Shown here piece after piece: positions 1 to 14,910 of a stretch of DNA of 64,000 nt. The notes below the pieces were generated by a model that saw nothing but the letters and a program-made list of their open reading frames with translations, was not told the origin of the DNA and did not search any database. The stretch comes from Mortierella sp. BCC40632 (lineage: Eukaryota; Mortierellomycota; Mortierellomycetes; Mortierellales; Mortierellaceae): positions 697,501-761,500 of the forward strand of contig WAEK01000001.1 in assembly GCA_011634665.1 (NCBI GenBank), given 5' to 3'. Made by a program: the position numbers and the translations under genes. Position 1 is the stretch's first letter. Each line of letters opens with the position of its first letter.

Positions 1-81
1 TTTTTTTTTTTTTTCCCTTTTTTATTCTCACCATTTCCTCATCATTCTCACCTCTCCATCGAGATTCAAACCAACAAGACC

Positions 82-1158
82 ATGGCATCTCTTTCCATTT
101 TGTCAAGAACTCGGCCCGCGACTCGCTCAGTCCTTCAGCGACTCGCCTCAACTAGGCCTCGCTCCTTCCTCCCCTCCAAGGCCGCCGTCTCAGTCATGTC
201 CTTTCACTCGTCCGGAAGCTTGTCAACGCTCAAGTCTGCCATCGTGGGAGAGGACAACCCAATTCTCCCTTACTGCGAATCCTTGTCCACGCCACTTCCT
301 GAAAAGTTTACCCGCCTCCGTGAGGAGACCGCTGAGGCCTATCCTCAGAGTACTTTCATGGCCGTCTCGGATCAACAGGGAAAGACTCTTCAGATCTTGA
401 TGCGCATGATCCGACCCAAGACTGTGCTTGAGCTCGGATGTTTTATGGGGTATAGCGCTATGGCCATGGCCGATGGACTTGAGCCAGGTGCCAAGTTGTA
501 TACGTGCGAAAAGGATCCCAAGGCGGCAAGACTCTCTCGCGCCTTGTTTGAACGAGAAGGGTTCACCTCGGGCGATAAGCAGGCGAGGATTGAACTCATT
601 CAGGGCGATGCTGCCTCGAGTCTTCAAGAGTTGATCAAGAAGAACATCCAGTTTGATGTGATCTTTTTAGGTAAAGGATAGACATTTTGCTTGATTAGAA
701 GTGGACGCGACATTCTTGGTCTCTCTTTTTTTTTTCTTCTTCTTTTCAACACGCTGAGCTAAGGTAGCAAACATTTAACGCTCACCCTTTGGTTATTTTT
801 ACTTTTGGGGGAAAAAAATATTATCCTATGGCTAGATGCTGACAAGGGAGGATATGTCCACTATTATGACACTATCCTCGAAAGCAATCTTCTCAGCAAG
901 GATGGTTTCATCATTGCGGATAACACGCTGTTCTATGGTACTGTCCTGAATGCTCCCACGGCCAATGCCTCGAAGGGTGAGGCTTCTTCACAGAACAATG
1001 AGTTGACTGCAACCACACCCAAGGTCGATAAAAGTCACCTTCAAAAGCTGGGAAACCAGTTGGACATCTTCAACCGTCATGTGCTGAATGACTCTCGAGT
1101 GGATGTCGTTATTTTGCCCATCTTTGATGGCCTGAGTCTCATTACAAGGCGACGATAG
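82..1158 (+). CDS. SAM-dependent O-methyltransferase, mitochondrial-type presequence
   Basis: Two exons (82-670, 836-1158) join in phase and give 303 aa. The join restores the motif FLDADKGGY of the caffeoyl-CoA/catechol O-methyltransferase-like family, which transfers a methyl group from S-adenosylmethionine to a hydroxyl, usually on small aromatic substrates. The SAM site is visible as VLELGCFMGYSAMAMA (about residues 115-130), followed by an acidic Asp-containing strand near YTCEKD. The first ~45 residues are rich in Arg and Ser with no acidic residues, which suggests a mitochondrial targeting peptide. An internal Met at residue 39 (MSFHSSG) could start a cytosolic form. The 165-bp intron starts GTAAAG and ends CTAG. 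The first ATG after a T-rich 81-bp leader was chosen. The substrate cannot be told from sequence. Confidence 0.88.
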
Positions 1159-3172
<2,014 letters not shown>

Positions 3173-4589
3173 ATTTTTTTTTTTTTTATACACATATCTT
3201 TTTTTTTTTTTTTTTTTTTCAGTCTTCTTTTACGATGGGAAAAGAAAAGAGAAAAACTGGAGAAAAAAAAAATACAAAAAATACAAAAAAACCACAAAAA
3301 CCTGGCCATGTTGGGGTGAAATATTGTTCTGGAAGGAGTAAAAATGAATTGAAAGAAAGAAGGAATAGGAGAAGTGAGATCAAAGAAGAAGAAGAAGAAG
3401 AAGAAAAACACCCCCAATCGGTAAACCGTGAGAATGAGCCAAGTGTACGGAGATCCTTCTTCTGACTTCTGACCTTGCCGACAAATTCCCCACACATATA
3501 TCCATACATACATACACAACAACACATCAAGTCATACTTTCTCATTCTCCACTCTTTCTTTCCTTTCGGTTTGGATTCCTTCAAATTGCTAATGGCTGGA
3601 AAAAAAGATGCCCCAGGGAACAGGAATATCGTCTGAGAATGTAAAATGTTGTGTGGGGAGAGGAGAGTGTGGGCGTTGAGCATCCGATCTATGGAACAAA
3701 TGTATAGTTCCATGGATCAAAAAAAAAAAAAAAAAAAAGTAAAGGGCGCTGAATAATGACGATGACAACGAACGGCGACAACAGCAACAACGACCGAGAG
3801 CCAAAAAAAAAAAAAAAAAAAAAAGAGAGCAGGTTACTCGGGATGTCGACTAACAATTGAAACAAAAGGCATGGGAACCGTACTTCTGATCGTCTATTGG
3901 AGGGAGAAGAAAGTTGGGCGTTGTGTTGAGGTGCATAAAAAAAAAAAAAAGATCGACATGGATACAGGTTCAGTCCGGGAATGCCGGATATTTTTTTTTT
4001 CCAAGGCCCAACTTGTGGGTTTCTCCAATGACTCGACAAACGCGCAGTGGGTGCTCTCTCTCTCTCTCTCTCTCGGACACACACACGCGTTTGTGTTGGT
4101 TGGCTCTGCCCAGAGACTAAAAGCTACGCAAGTCGAGAAAAAAAAAGGGGGAGGGGGAGAGAGAGAGGGTGAGTTTGGGTGAACAGCAAGTTGGTGAGTA
4201 GTGGCCGACAACAGTCCCTTTTTTTTTCTATTCGCCCCATTTAGATGGTAGAGCGTCATCGCATCTGCATGAGGTCTCATGGACCTCGGTCACTTTTGCA
4301 TCGTTCTCATATTTATACCTCCTCCTTCTCCTTCTACTCTTCTTTTTTCTCTTACTCTTTTTTCTTTTCACCTCGTCTCTTGTCTCTCTCTCGTTTACTC
4401 ATCTTTTGTCTTTATATTTTTATTTTTTTTATTTTTTCTGTTCTTTTTTTTCTTTCTTTCTTTCTTCTTTTCATCTTTCCCTTTCCACACACACACTCTC
4501 TACCACTCTCTCTCTCTCTCTCTCTCCTGCCTCAACCCCCCCCCCCCTAAACCCAATCCTTTCTTCCTCTTTCTCTCTTATTCATCATC
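3173..4589. other. spacer rich in homopolymers, 3' flank of eL40 fusion and promoter of MDH
   Basis: No gene was found. It holds many poly-A and poly-T runs of 9-22 nt, a GAA run near 3387-3402, a CT run near 4053-4075 and a long pyrimidine tract from about 4300 to 4580 directly upstream of the malate dehydrogenase ATG. Frames in this stretch translate to Phe/Ser/Leu or Lys/Glu homopolymers only. Confidence 0.6.
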
Positions 4590-6674
4590 ATGGTTAAAGG
4601 TACGCGACTCTACTCTTCTCATGGGAAAGAAACTCGGATTTGCCACGATTTCTTTACATAAACTCTCTGATCGCCACCAAAAAAAAAGAAAAGCTCCTTT
4701 CCCCCTACTAACCTTGTTGTTCGCTCACTCTTTTTTCTTGATCAAAAAAAAAAAAAAAAAAAAAAAGTTACTATCTGCGGTGCTGCTGGCGGTATCGGAC
4801 AACCCTTGTCGTTGTTGTTGAAGCAGTCGGATCTGGTCACCGACTTGGCCTTGTTCGATGTCGTGAATGCCGCCGGCGTGGCAGCAGACCTTTCTCATAT
4901 CAACACACGCTCGACTGTCACAGGCTATGGAAAGGATGACATGGACAAGGCCCTCAAGGGCGCTCATACGGTCGTCATTCCTGCAGGTGTCCCACGCAAG
5001 CCCGGCATGACACGAGACGATCTCTTCAAGGTAAGCAAAAGAGACAGAGAGAGAAAGAGAGAGAGAATGGGAGAAAGCAAGGGAGAAAGAAAGAGAGAGA
5101 GAGAAAAAAATAAGAGTGCGTTTGTTTGGTGCGAACACAATCGCCCATCAGATCGCTCTCTTCTGCGCTTTCTTACAAACTAGCCCTTCGGGGCCAATGT
5201 AGTCCTCGGGGGCGTCGGTCTCGGCTCCGAAATATCCGAATGAAGAGAGAGGGAGAGTGGGAAGCAAAAGGGGAAGAGATCACACTTCACAGGTGTTGTC
5301 CAGTGGGTGAGAAAAAGAAAGTGGGGAGTGTGTGTGTGTGTGTGTATGTCTGTGTATGTGTGTGGGAAGAGCGGCGAGGAGATATGGCGACGCTCGACAG
5401 TTGGCTCTCTGGGTTCGTCTCTCTTATCTCGCCTTTATCTTTGCGTTCAACTGGACGTTATCTTTTGGTGGGAACCCCTTTCATTCGTCGTGAGGTGGGA
5501 GGGGGGGGGAGGGGGATATGAAAGTGATCCAGTGGGACATGGTGTTCACAAGCATGTGGTGCATGATAATTACAAGCGACCATCAACTTACCTTATCTCG
5601 ATGCTAATTATGTGATACTTTTCTCGTGCATCGACAATGCTCGTTTGTCCGACTCTTTAGATCAATGCTGGTATTGTTAGGGATCTTGCTGTCGGCGTGG
5701 CCAAGAACTGCCCCAGTGCTTTTGTCCTTGTGATCTCGAACCCTGTCAACTCGACTGTTCCAATTGTCTGTGAAGTCCTGAGGAAGTACGGTGTCTTTGA
5801 TCCTAAAAAGTAAGTGCCCCGCTGCTCTCTTCATCGTCATCCGTTTGACCATTTATTGAATGTGAGAAAGGATGTCTCAGTGTCCCCAACTGGATCCGGA
5901 TGATTCTCCACGGTCTGATTGCATCAGTCGTACCTGACTGGGAGACATGTACCTTTATCCGAGTGTGGGATCGTCTTTTTTGATACCCAACATCTATTCT
6001 TTACCTGATGATCACTGTGGCTCAAACGAAGACATTTAACCAAATACCACATCCATTTTTCTCTCTGTCTCTATTTTTTTTTTTTTTTTTTTTATTCTCT
6101 TGTTGGGGAACATAGGGTGTTTGGTATCTCCACCTTGGACTCTGTGCGGTCATCTCGCTTCGTATCAGAAGTCAACAACGCAATCAATCCCAAGACGACA
6201 CGCGTCACCGTCATTGGTGGACATAGTGGAACGACAATTGTTCCAATCTTGTCACACATTCCCGGTCAAAACTTTTCAGAGGAGCAACTCAAGGCATTGA
6301 CGCACCGCATCCAATATGGAGGTGACGAGGTTGTGAAGGCCAAGGACGGTGCTGGATCGGCAACGTTGTCAATGGCATTTGCTGGTGCTCGGTTTACTAC
6401 GGCGATTCTCGAGGCGACTGTGGCTGGCAAGGAAGGACTTGTGGAATCAACCTATGTCAATCTGGATGCGGATCGAGTCAACACTGCAGATTTCCATGCC
6501 AAGACTGGGCTGGACTACTTTGCACAGGACGTTGAGTTTGGTCCAGAGGGTGTGCACAGGATTCTGCCCTTGCCAGAGCTTTCGAGCTACGAGCAAGGAT
6601 TGTTGGAGGAGGCGATTAAGGAGCTCAAGACGAATATCACCAAGGGAGTTGAGTTTGTTACAAAGAGCGATTAA
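4590..6674 (+). CDS. NAD-dependent malate dehydrogenase, cytosolic type
   Basis: Four exons (4590-4599, 4768-5030, 5661-5809, 6116-6674) give 326 aa. The enzyme interconverts malate and oxaloacetate with NAD. The first exon is only ten bases, encoding MVK plus one base, and the join gives [18 protein letters not shown], the expected N-terminus with the GxxGxxG dinucleotide fold. The arginine-bearing loop [12 protein letters not shown], the substrate segment SNPVNST, and the catalytic His in [10 protein letters not shown] are all present. There is no presequence before the nucleotide fold and no SKL-type peroxisomal tail (it ends TKSD), so a cytosolic location is likely. The second intron is 630 bp with GT and GA microsatellites. 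The first acceptor is extraordinary: a run of adenines then G. Confidence 0.96.
4706..4712 (+). other. TACTAAC branch-site candidate in MDH intron 1
   Basis: A perfect yeast-type branch sequence lies 55 bp before the acceptor. A short pyrimidine stretch follows it, then 23 adenines and the terminal G of the intron. Confidence 0.6.
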
Positions 6675-6699
6675 ATTTTATCTGTTACGTCAATGATTT

Positions 6700-6735
<36 letters not shown>

Positions 6736-6854
6736 CGAGAGAGAGAGAGAGAGAGAGAAAGTGAGGCAGTGAGGCAGTGAGGACTTCCAGGCTTGTTTGC
6801 CACTGGGTGTAATTTTTTTCTCTGTCTGTTCGAATCCCCCAAATCACCATTTTT

Positions 6855-6893
<39 letters not shown>

Positions 6894-7706
6894 CCTTTTC
6901 TAGCCCATCCCATTTTTTTTGTCCCCTCTCCTCTCTCCACCTCCACTTCCACTTTCTCCTCCTCCTCCTCCTCCTCCCTGTTCTCGTTCGCTGTTTCTGC
7001 ATCTCACGCCCTGCAGCTGTTCTTCCCCCGCCCTCCGCCACCACCTGCTCACGTTTCTCATTCGGTAAGATTGACCCCGTTTGGTGTCTCTACACTCTGT
7101 GTGAGGAGGAGGTGAGGAGCGAGGCAACAGAGGGATGTATTGGTTGCGACCCGCGCGCGTTGACTCTCGCCCGCACCCGCCGCCACCACGGCGTTGCCTT
7201 TCTCGGCTCTTGCTCTCTCTCTCTTTCTCTTTCTCTTTCTTCTTCTTTTTTTTTTTTTCCTAACCACCCATCCAACTGCTCTCTTTCTCTTTCTCTTCTC
7301 TTCTCTCTTTCTCATTCTCTCATCCGCACACCTCATTCTCAAACCTGTGCAGATCCACCAGTCTCTGCGTGTCCTAGGATTCCTCCATCGGATCGATCTC
7401 TATTTTCTTTCTCTCTATCCCTCTTTACTCTCTCACTCTCGCTCTCGCTCTTTCTCTCACTCTCACTCTCACTCTCTCACTCTCACTCTCTCCTGTTGTC
7501 GACTCGCCTTGCCTGTCCGACCGACCGACCGACCGACCGACCGACCAAGGGCAAAGAAAACAACGTGTGTTGCCCCCTCCCTTTGTGCCCTGCCTCCTTT
7601 TCTGCTTCTGCTCCGCGTGTTCTGCCTTGCCCAGTCCTCGCTCTGTTCTGGCTGTCTGCCATCCTCTCTGTCTCTCTTTCTCTGCTCCTTGTCCTCTCCT
7701 AACCCA

Positions 7707-7752
<46 letters not shown>

Positions 7753-7825
7753 TTTTTTCTTTCTTTCTCTCCCTCTCTCTCTCGCCCACATCCTTTGACC
7801 CAATCAACGAATCCAAGTCGACACT
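6675..7825. other. spacer and strongly pyrimidine-rich promoter of importin beta gene
   Basis: No gene was found. After the MDH stop come poly-T (about 6702-6733), GA repeats and another poly-T near 6866-6892. From about 7200 to 7800 the + strand is almost pure C/T, broken by a (CCGA)n tract. This is a CT-rich promoter and leader of the kind seen upstream of fungal housekeeping genes. The long Ser/Leu/Phe frames here are artefacts of that composition. Confidence 0.6.
7517..7546. repeat. (CCGA)n tetranucleotide repeat
   Basis: About seven perfect CCGA units in the leader region of the importin beta gene. The flanks are CT-rich. Confidence 0.9.
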
Positions 7826-7979
7826 ATGGCCTCCATCGGAGAAATCCTTCTCAACACCCTCTCGCCAGGTAAAGCTTCTCATCAATACGTCTCACCCGGG
7901 TCATTTTCTGTCTTTCTCTCTCTTTTTCTTTTCTTTTCTTTTTCTTGTTACTCTTGATACCCTTTGGCCCAGTTTGGGG

Positions 7980-8022
<43 letters not shown>

Positions 8023-8671
8023 CCCAACGCTACCAGGGGAACAGAGTTATATTTTTTTTGTAACCTACACGCATCCACGCGGTACACTTTTTTTTTTCTC
8101 TGCCAAGGCATGCTTTGATTATGTACTATTTGATCCTGATCTAATGCAGCGCATGTTATCTTATTCCAGATACAAAAAAAAAAAAAAGAGACCTCAGTTG
8201 TAATGGACAAAAGTAGAATATTTATAGAATGAGCCATCAAACAACGTGGTGTTTAGCTGGGATGGATCAACGACTCATTATCGACACGGTTTTATGCAGA
8301 TTATTTAGCTTGCTCATTTGGATGGCGTTTTTTTTTTTTTTTTTGTATTATTTGCTCTCAAATGCAACATTTGATGGGTACTGCAAGAGCAAAAGGCGAG
8401 AGGGAGAGAGCCTTTCTCCTTTGCTGACACACACCCCCATCCCCCATCGCTGTCGTGTTGCATTCTGTTTTGTCTGAATCCTTTTTCCTTTCTTTCTCCA
8501 CTTTTTACTCCTCCTCCTCCTCCTTAGACCAGCAAATCCGTGAGGCTGCCACGACCCAGCTCGAGACTGCTGCCAGTGAGAACTTTGTAAGTCGAATGGA
8601 GTAGGGGACTCTTCTCTCTCTTTCTGTTTTTTTTTATCCTTTACCGTGTTTCGTGGTTTTTCTCTTTCTTT

Positions 8672-8722
<51 letters not shown>

Positions 8723-11700
8723 GTGGCGCGACCTTTTTTTTTTTTAGCTCGTTTCGACGTGGATTGGTGCTAAGCATTTTTATTTTCAAAGAGGATACAC
8801 AGGAGAAAAAAAAAAAAAAAAAAAAATGGATAGAGTCATTGAGCATGGATCTGCCGCTCCTCCCTCCTCCCCCCTCACTCGCTTACCTCACCGACAGATG
8901 TGGAGAGGATGTCTTGTTCGACTAGACTAGCCACTCACTCTCACTCCCTCCCCCCCCACCATCGCCTTCAGAGAGGAAGAGAAAGTGAAAGAGGAAAAAA
9001 AAAAGAGAGGATTCATGTTTAAAATGTACAGGAGCATATTCGCGTCATAATGCGAGATGCACATGAGGATGATAAGAGAGAGACAGAGAGAGACAGAGAG
9101 AGACAGAGAGGGGTGGAGAAGAGGAGAGAATGAAAGAAAGAAAGGATCCTTGAGGAAAGAGATCCAGACAATAGGCGGAGGACGACGTTAGGTGGGACAT
9201 GATTCTTTGATACAAGCCGCATTGGCGGTTGAGGACGAATGGACGAATGGACGTGTGAAAATCATGCCAAGGAAACACGGTCCGCGCAGTTGAGGAAAAA
9301 AAAAAAAAAAAAGGGGAGCGTCAGAGAGAGAGAGAGAGAGAAGACATGTTGTGCAAATCTCGATTAGAGTGTGTACAAAGGGGACTCTTTATTTTTCTGA
9401 CCTGCTGACATTGTAACCTTGCGCTTTTTTTTTTTTTTTATATATTTATATATATATTTTTTCTTTCTCTTTTGATTCCAATAGGCACAATATGTTGTCC
9501 TCTTGTGCCAGGAACTCAGTAATGAGCAGAGTCAAGCACGTCTTGCTGCCGGTTTGGCCCTCAAGAACGCACTGACAGCCAGAGTACGTATCAGGAAGCA
9601 CCCACTGATTATAAACAGCAATGCTCCAGGAAACAAACAAAAAAAAAGTTCATCATCAAAGACACCTTTTTTTTTACTCGTACTGACGTCTCTCTCCCAC
9701 GCTACACACACTCCCCCCTTCTCTTACACACTTTTTTTTCTACTCTAGGAAAAGGCCCGCCGTGAGGAAATGTCTGCGCGCTGGATGGGAATCGATTCCA
9801 GTATTAGGGACCAGATCAAGAGCCTTGTATGTTTTTGTCATTACCTCTACTCTGCATAGACCAGTTTTCCCTCTCCCCTTCTCCCTTCTCCATAATGCAT
9901 TCTTCCTCACGCCGTCGCAAATCACTATCTTGTGATCTTGACGTATTCCTTTCTCCATCTATCACGATACTATAGGTACTCACAACTCTTGGAACACCAG
10001 ATCTCCGTGCTGGAATTGTCAGTGCACAGGTTGTGGCTGCTATTGCTGCTATCGAGTTGCCATTGGGACACTGGGAGGACATGATCCGACAGATGCTTCA
10101 GAACCTTCAGACTACCAACACCAATTTGAAGCAGTGCACACTTCAGGCCATTGGCTTCGTTTGCGAATCGATTGTAAGTGTTTTAGAACGGCTCTTCCTT
10201 TCTTTTTCTTTCTTTTTTACTTTGCCTTCGAATCATGCAGTCAAAAGAAAGGTGTCTCGAGAAATAGCTGCTAATGGCTGCTTTTTTAAATTTTCTGCTG
10301 TGTTTCCTTAGCAACGTGAGATCTTGGTTTCCCAGGCCAATAATATTTTGACAGCTGTCGTGCAGGGTGCTCGCAAGGATGAGCCAAGTGAGGCTGTCCG
10401 GTTGGCTGCTATCAAGGCTCTGTACAACTCGCTCGAGTTTGTTCAAGATAACTTTAACAGGGAAGGCGAGCGCAACTACATTATGCAGGTCGTTTGCGAG
10501 GCCACTCAGAGCCAGGATGTTCAGGTCCAGATTTCGTCCTTTGAGTGCTTGGTCCGCATCATGCAGTTGTATTATGACAAGATGCCATTCTACATGCAGA
10601 AGGCTCTCTATGGAGTAAGTGTGAAAAACGTGCCCCCCCCCCCCACCCTCTCCCCTCCCTCTTCCTTTGTCATGTCTACAGGCCAAACATTCTATGATCC
10701 TAGGCAATCACTACGAAAATCCGCTAAACGTACTCTTTTGATCTATTATTAACCATTCCCTTTCTCTTTTTTTTTTTTTTTAAAAAAAAAAACTGGATCG
10801 CCGTCATTTAGCTTACCGTCCAGGGTATGAAGCATGAGAATGAGAAGGTTGCTTTGCAGGCAGTCGAGTTCTGGTCTACAGTCTGCGAGGAGGAGATTGA
10901 GATTGAGCAGTTGCGCATGGAGGTAAGAATCCGCGAATACCCTCATCCCCCCCCCCCTTCTCCCTGTTTCCACTTGAAGTGAATAGTACTAATGATGTCC
11001 TTTTTATCATTGATTTGGATCTGTATAGGCTATTGATGCTGGAGAGACTCCTGACACTATCAACTACAACTTTGCTCGTGCTGCCCTTCCAGAGACTCTT
11101 CCTACTCTTCTCCAATTGATGACCAAGCAGGATGAGGATGATGATGAGGACGACTGGAACTTGTCGATGGCTGCCGGTACCTGTTTGTCTCTCACAGCCC
11201 AGTGCGTTGGCGACACAATCGTGAACCCCGTCATCCAGTTTGTTGAGAGCAATATCCGACATACCGAGTGGCAGTTCCGTGAAGCCTCCGTCATGGCTTT
11301 TGGCTCTATCTTGGAGGGACCTTCGCCCGATCTCTTGATCCCTCCTGTGACCCAGGCTTTGCCATTCTTGATTGAGATGATGAACGACCCCGTTGTCAAG
11401 GTCAAAGACACCACTGCTTGGACTCTTGGACGCGTTTCGCAGTCTTTGGTGGAGTGCATCAAGCCCGAGACTCATCTCCAGCCTTTGATTGCTGCTCTTG
11501 TCCATGGATTGAGAGACTCAACCCGAATTGTATCGAACTGCTGTCTTTCCTTGATGAACTTGGCCGATCAGCTCGAGGGTGAGCAGGGCCCTGACTCCCA
11601 GTCAAGTCTTATGTCGCCCTACTTTGATGGTATCATCACAGCCTTGTTGCAGATCACTGACCGTAACTCCAACGAGCTGTTCTCGCGCACTTCGGCTTAT

Positions 11701-12975
11701 GAGGCAATCTCTGTCCTTGTCTCTCGCTCTGCCAAGGATTCGTTCCCTACCATCTCGATCCTCTCTACAACCATCTTGGATCGTCTTGAGCAGACTATTG
11801 CCGTTCAGAACCAGATCATTGGTATTGACGAACGCAACAGCCACAATGAGTTGCAGTCCAACATTTGCAGTGTTTTGACCAACATTATCCGCCGTGTTGG
11901 AAAGGAGATCGCCCCCATTGCTGACAGGATCATGTCTGCTTTGTTGCAGCTTTTGACTGCTACCTCGAAGCATTCCACAGTCTTTGAGGACGCATTCTTG
12001 GCCATTGGTGCCTTGACAACTGCATTGGAGGCTGATTTTGCTCGCTATCTTGAGAGCTTTGCACCCTTCCTCTTTGAGGCTCTCCAGAACCATGAGGAGT
12101 ACCAGCTCTGCTCGATTGCTGTTGGTCTGATTGGTGATATTTGCCGTGGTTTGGGAGGACAGTCGGCCAAGTACTGCCATGAGTTTATGACGATCCTCTT
12201 GCAGAGCTTGCAGAGCCCTACTTTGAACCGTGCCGTCAAGCCTGCTATCCTTTCTTGCTTTGGAGATATTGCCTTGGCCATTGAGGGACAGTTCAGCAAC
12301 TATCTTGATGTGACCATGAATGTGCTTGTCCAGGCCTGTGGAATCAGAGCCAATCCCGTAAGTCTTTGTTTATTTGTATCTTTCTTGGACTTGGGTCAGT
12401 TGGTAATGAATTTTTTCAAGGCGACTAATGATATAATTGGGCGGGGTGATTTTTTTTCTTGATTGTTAAATTAGACTGACTATGACATGATCGATTATGT
12501 CAACCAGCTCCGCGAGGGAATCATTGATGCTTATGTTGGAATTGTTCAAGGCTTGAAGTCTGGAGAGCGCTGTAAGTCAAAAAAAAAAAAAAAAAAAAGC
12601 CAACGCTTTTTTTTTTTTTTTTTTTTTTTTTTTCTCCAAGGGTCAGTTCTAGTGGATGAGCATTCAAGATGTTCTAATTCTTTGAATGTATAATTTATCT
12701 CCTTAGCTGCCGCTCTTGGACCCCACCTGCAGCATGTCTTTGAGTTCTTGAGCACTGTCTACAACGACCCAGAGCGATCTGACAACGTCTTGCGCAGCAT
12801 GATTGGCTTGATTGGAGACCTGGCAGAATCATTCCCAGGTGGTGATATCAAGATGTTCCTGACGGCGGATTGGGTTGCCTCCTGTTTGAAGGAAGGCCGT
12901 AGCAGCCGCCAACCTGGTGTCACAAAGGAGGTCGCACGTTGGGCAAAGGAGATGGTGAAGCGCGCGACTATGTAA
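7826..12975 (+). CDS. importin subunit beta-1 (karyopherin beta, Kap95 type)
   Basis: Ten exons join in phase (7826-7868, 8528-8586, 9485-9583, 9749-9826, 9976-10173, 10312-10614, 10812-10922, 11029-12357, 12475-12571, 12707-12975) to give 861 aa, matching the usual Kap95 length. The protein carries importin alpha and its cargo, or cargo directly, through nuclear pores and is released by Ran-GTP. The N-terminal importin-beta segment shows [10 protein letters not shown] and [14 protein letters not shown]. The rest is HEAT-repeat alpha-solenoid, with the acidic loop [10 protein letters not shown] (about residue 330) that contacts the importin-alpha IBB domain and Ran. Introns 1 and 2 (659 and 898 bp) are large and repeat-filled. 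The ATG was chosen because it sits at the end of the CT tract and gives the standard N-terminus. Confidence 0.96.
8677..8720. repeat. (TC)n microsatellite in importin beta intron 2
   Basis: About 44 bp of TC dinucleotides within the 898-bp second intron. Confidence 0.9.
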
Positions 12976-14044
12976 AGGGCGGGAGTAAAAAAAGAAAAAA
13001 GAAAAAAAGAAAAAGAAAGAGTAACCGAGGCAAAGATGTTGCCTCGCCTCTTTGGGACTTGCCTGCAGTTTATTTGTTCTTGAATCCACCATTTGTTCTT
13101 GTTCACATGCCTTGGTCTTTTTTATATTTTTTATTTTTTATTTTTTTTTCTGTTCTCGCTTGTTCTGCTTGTTGCGCATAACCTTTTTGTTTGTTTGTTT
13201 GTTTGTTCGTTCGCCATTGTTCTCCTCAGGTCATTTGTCCCCGCCTTATTTTTTTTTTTTTTTTTTTTCTTAAAAAAAAGTGTTCTCTTTCTTTGTCTTG
13301 ATGAATGCTGTAGAACCAGCTACAGGACCCTTTTTTTTCTGTTTTGTTTGGTATATCATTGTTGTTTGATTTCAAACCCTTGTTTTTTCCCCCCCTCCCT
13401 TCCCTTATTGTTCCTTTGTTTTTTACAAAAAAAAAAAAAAAAAAAAAAGGGATGCATGTGGATCCATCTCTCTCTCTCCATATTACCCCCTCCCCCCCCC
13501 TTTTTGGTTTTTTCTTCTTTGTTTCTCATTCGCTGTTCCCAATCCACTTGCTATTGTTCCTTTTCACCGTCTTTTATTTTTTTTTTTATTTTTTTTTCTT
13601 GGCCCTTTCCCCTACCCCTTTCATGCTTCTCTTATTTTTATTTGTTCTTCTCTCCCCCCTCTCCTTGTTCATCCTCCCAACTTTCTATAACAAAAGAAGA
13701 CGGATAATCTTTCGAAAAAAATTCTTTCATTAAAAATAAAGCAAAAAAGCGCTGCGTTTCCACAAGACTAATGGGACCCTTTGTCTGAACCATCGACAGA
13801 AGAAGAAAATCTTGGGACAGTCCAAGTGAAGAAGAAGAAGAAGGAAGAAGGGAGTGATCCCAAACAAGGTCAAGCCACCTATTTTTTTTTTCTTCTTCTT
13901 CTTGCTATATTTTAGGCTGACCCTGAACTAAAGCTCAGGACACCTTTCAGCATTTCCCCTTTTGCCTCATTGAGTTTCTTTCTTTCTTTCTTTCTTTCTT
14001 TCCCCCTCTTTTTTTTTTTTTTTCATCTTCATTTCATTTCAGTC
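12976..14044. other. spacer between importin beta and LYAR-like genes
   Basis: No gene was found. It is T-rich with repeats of GTTT (about 13187-13207), several poly-T and poly-A runs, and CCCC/TTTT blocks. An AATAAA lies at 13735-13740 and could end a long importin beta transcript. A (CTTT)n run and poly-T precede the LYAR-like ATG. A 204-residue Phe/Ser/Leu frame in it was judged spurious. Confidence 0.55.
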
Positions 14045-14910
14045 ATGGTCTCATTCGTATGCGACACTTGCCAGGAGACGGTCAAGAAGCCTAAATTGGA
14101 TCAGCATTTCAACCGATGCCCCTATGCTCAGTTCTCTTGCATTGACTGTTCCGTCTCTTTCCAGGGCACGGAATACCGAAACCATACCGCCTGTATTTCT
14201 GAGGCCGAAAAGTATCAAAAGGCGCTTTACCGTGGACCCAAGAAGGTAAAAAAAAAAAAAAGAAAAAAATCCTCTTGTCCTTTTTACTCTTGTGTTCTTT
14301 GAGGCAAGAAAAAGTCTAACAAGCTGCTGTTCTTGTATTTCTTTTCTTTTTCTTTTTCTTTCTTTCTCTTTCCCTACCTAAACCATCCAAACCAAACCAA
14401 ACCAAACCAAATTGCATTGGAAAACAGGGAGGTCATCAGAACAATGGCGTCAAGAACAACCAACAGGCACAGAACGGTGGCAACAACCACAAGAACCAAG
14501 GAGCAGCCAAGGAGGTCAAGGCAGCAGAGGCACCTGTGCCCACCTCCATTGTGGAAGAGATGAAGCAAAAGAAGCGCAAGGCAGAGGACTCGACCGAGAA
14601 GGAATCTGAGGAACCTGCCAAGAAGAAGGAAAAGAAGGACAAGTCTGAAAAGAAGGAGAAGAAGGAAAAGTCCGAGAAGAAGGACAAGTCTGAGAAGAAG
14701 GAGAAGAAGGAGAAGAAGGAGAAGAAGGAAAAGAAGGACGAAGAAAAGGCAGAGGTGAAGAAGGAAAAGAAGGACAAGGACGAGAAGAAGAGCAAGGAAG
14801 AGAAGAAGGACAAGGAAGAAAAGAAGAACAAGGAAGAGAAGAAGGAAAAGAAGGACAAGAAGGACAAGAAGGAGAAAAAGGACAAGAAGGAGAAGAAGGA
14901 GAAAAAGTAG
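14045..14910 (+). CDS. LYAR-type C2HC zinc-finger nucleolar protein
   Basis: Exons 14045-14245 and 14428-14910 give 227 aa. The first ~60 residues are the double zinc finger of the LYAR family: VCDTCQETV, HFNRC, FSCIDCSVSF, YRNHTACISEAEKYQ. Family members sit in the nucleolus and act in pre-rRNA processing and growth control. After a Gln/Asn/Gly-rich linker, the C-terminal ~110 residues are almost only Lys, Glu, Asp and Ser in KKEKKD-type repeats, typical of nucleolar proteins and probably a single charged helix. The intron begins GTAAAA and ends ACAG after a run of AACCA repeats. The start gives the Met immediately before the first zinc-finger strand, as in homologues. Confidence 0.92.

Noticed and set aside
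6797..8063. Two overlapping long Ser/Leu/Phe frames upstream of importin beta
   Set aside because: They are pyrimidine-tract artefacts; the real ATG at 7826 lies in another frame.
13093..13707. 204-residue frame of Phe, Leu, Ser and Pro
   Set aside because: It is the translation of T/C tracts in a spacer, with no motif and no splice context.
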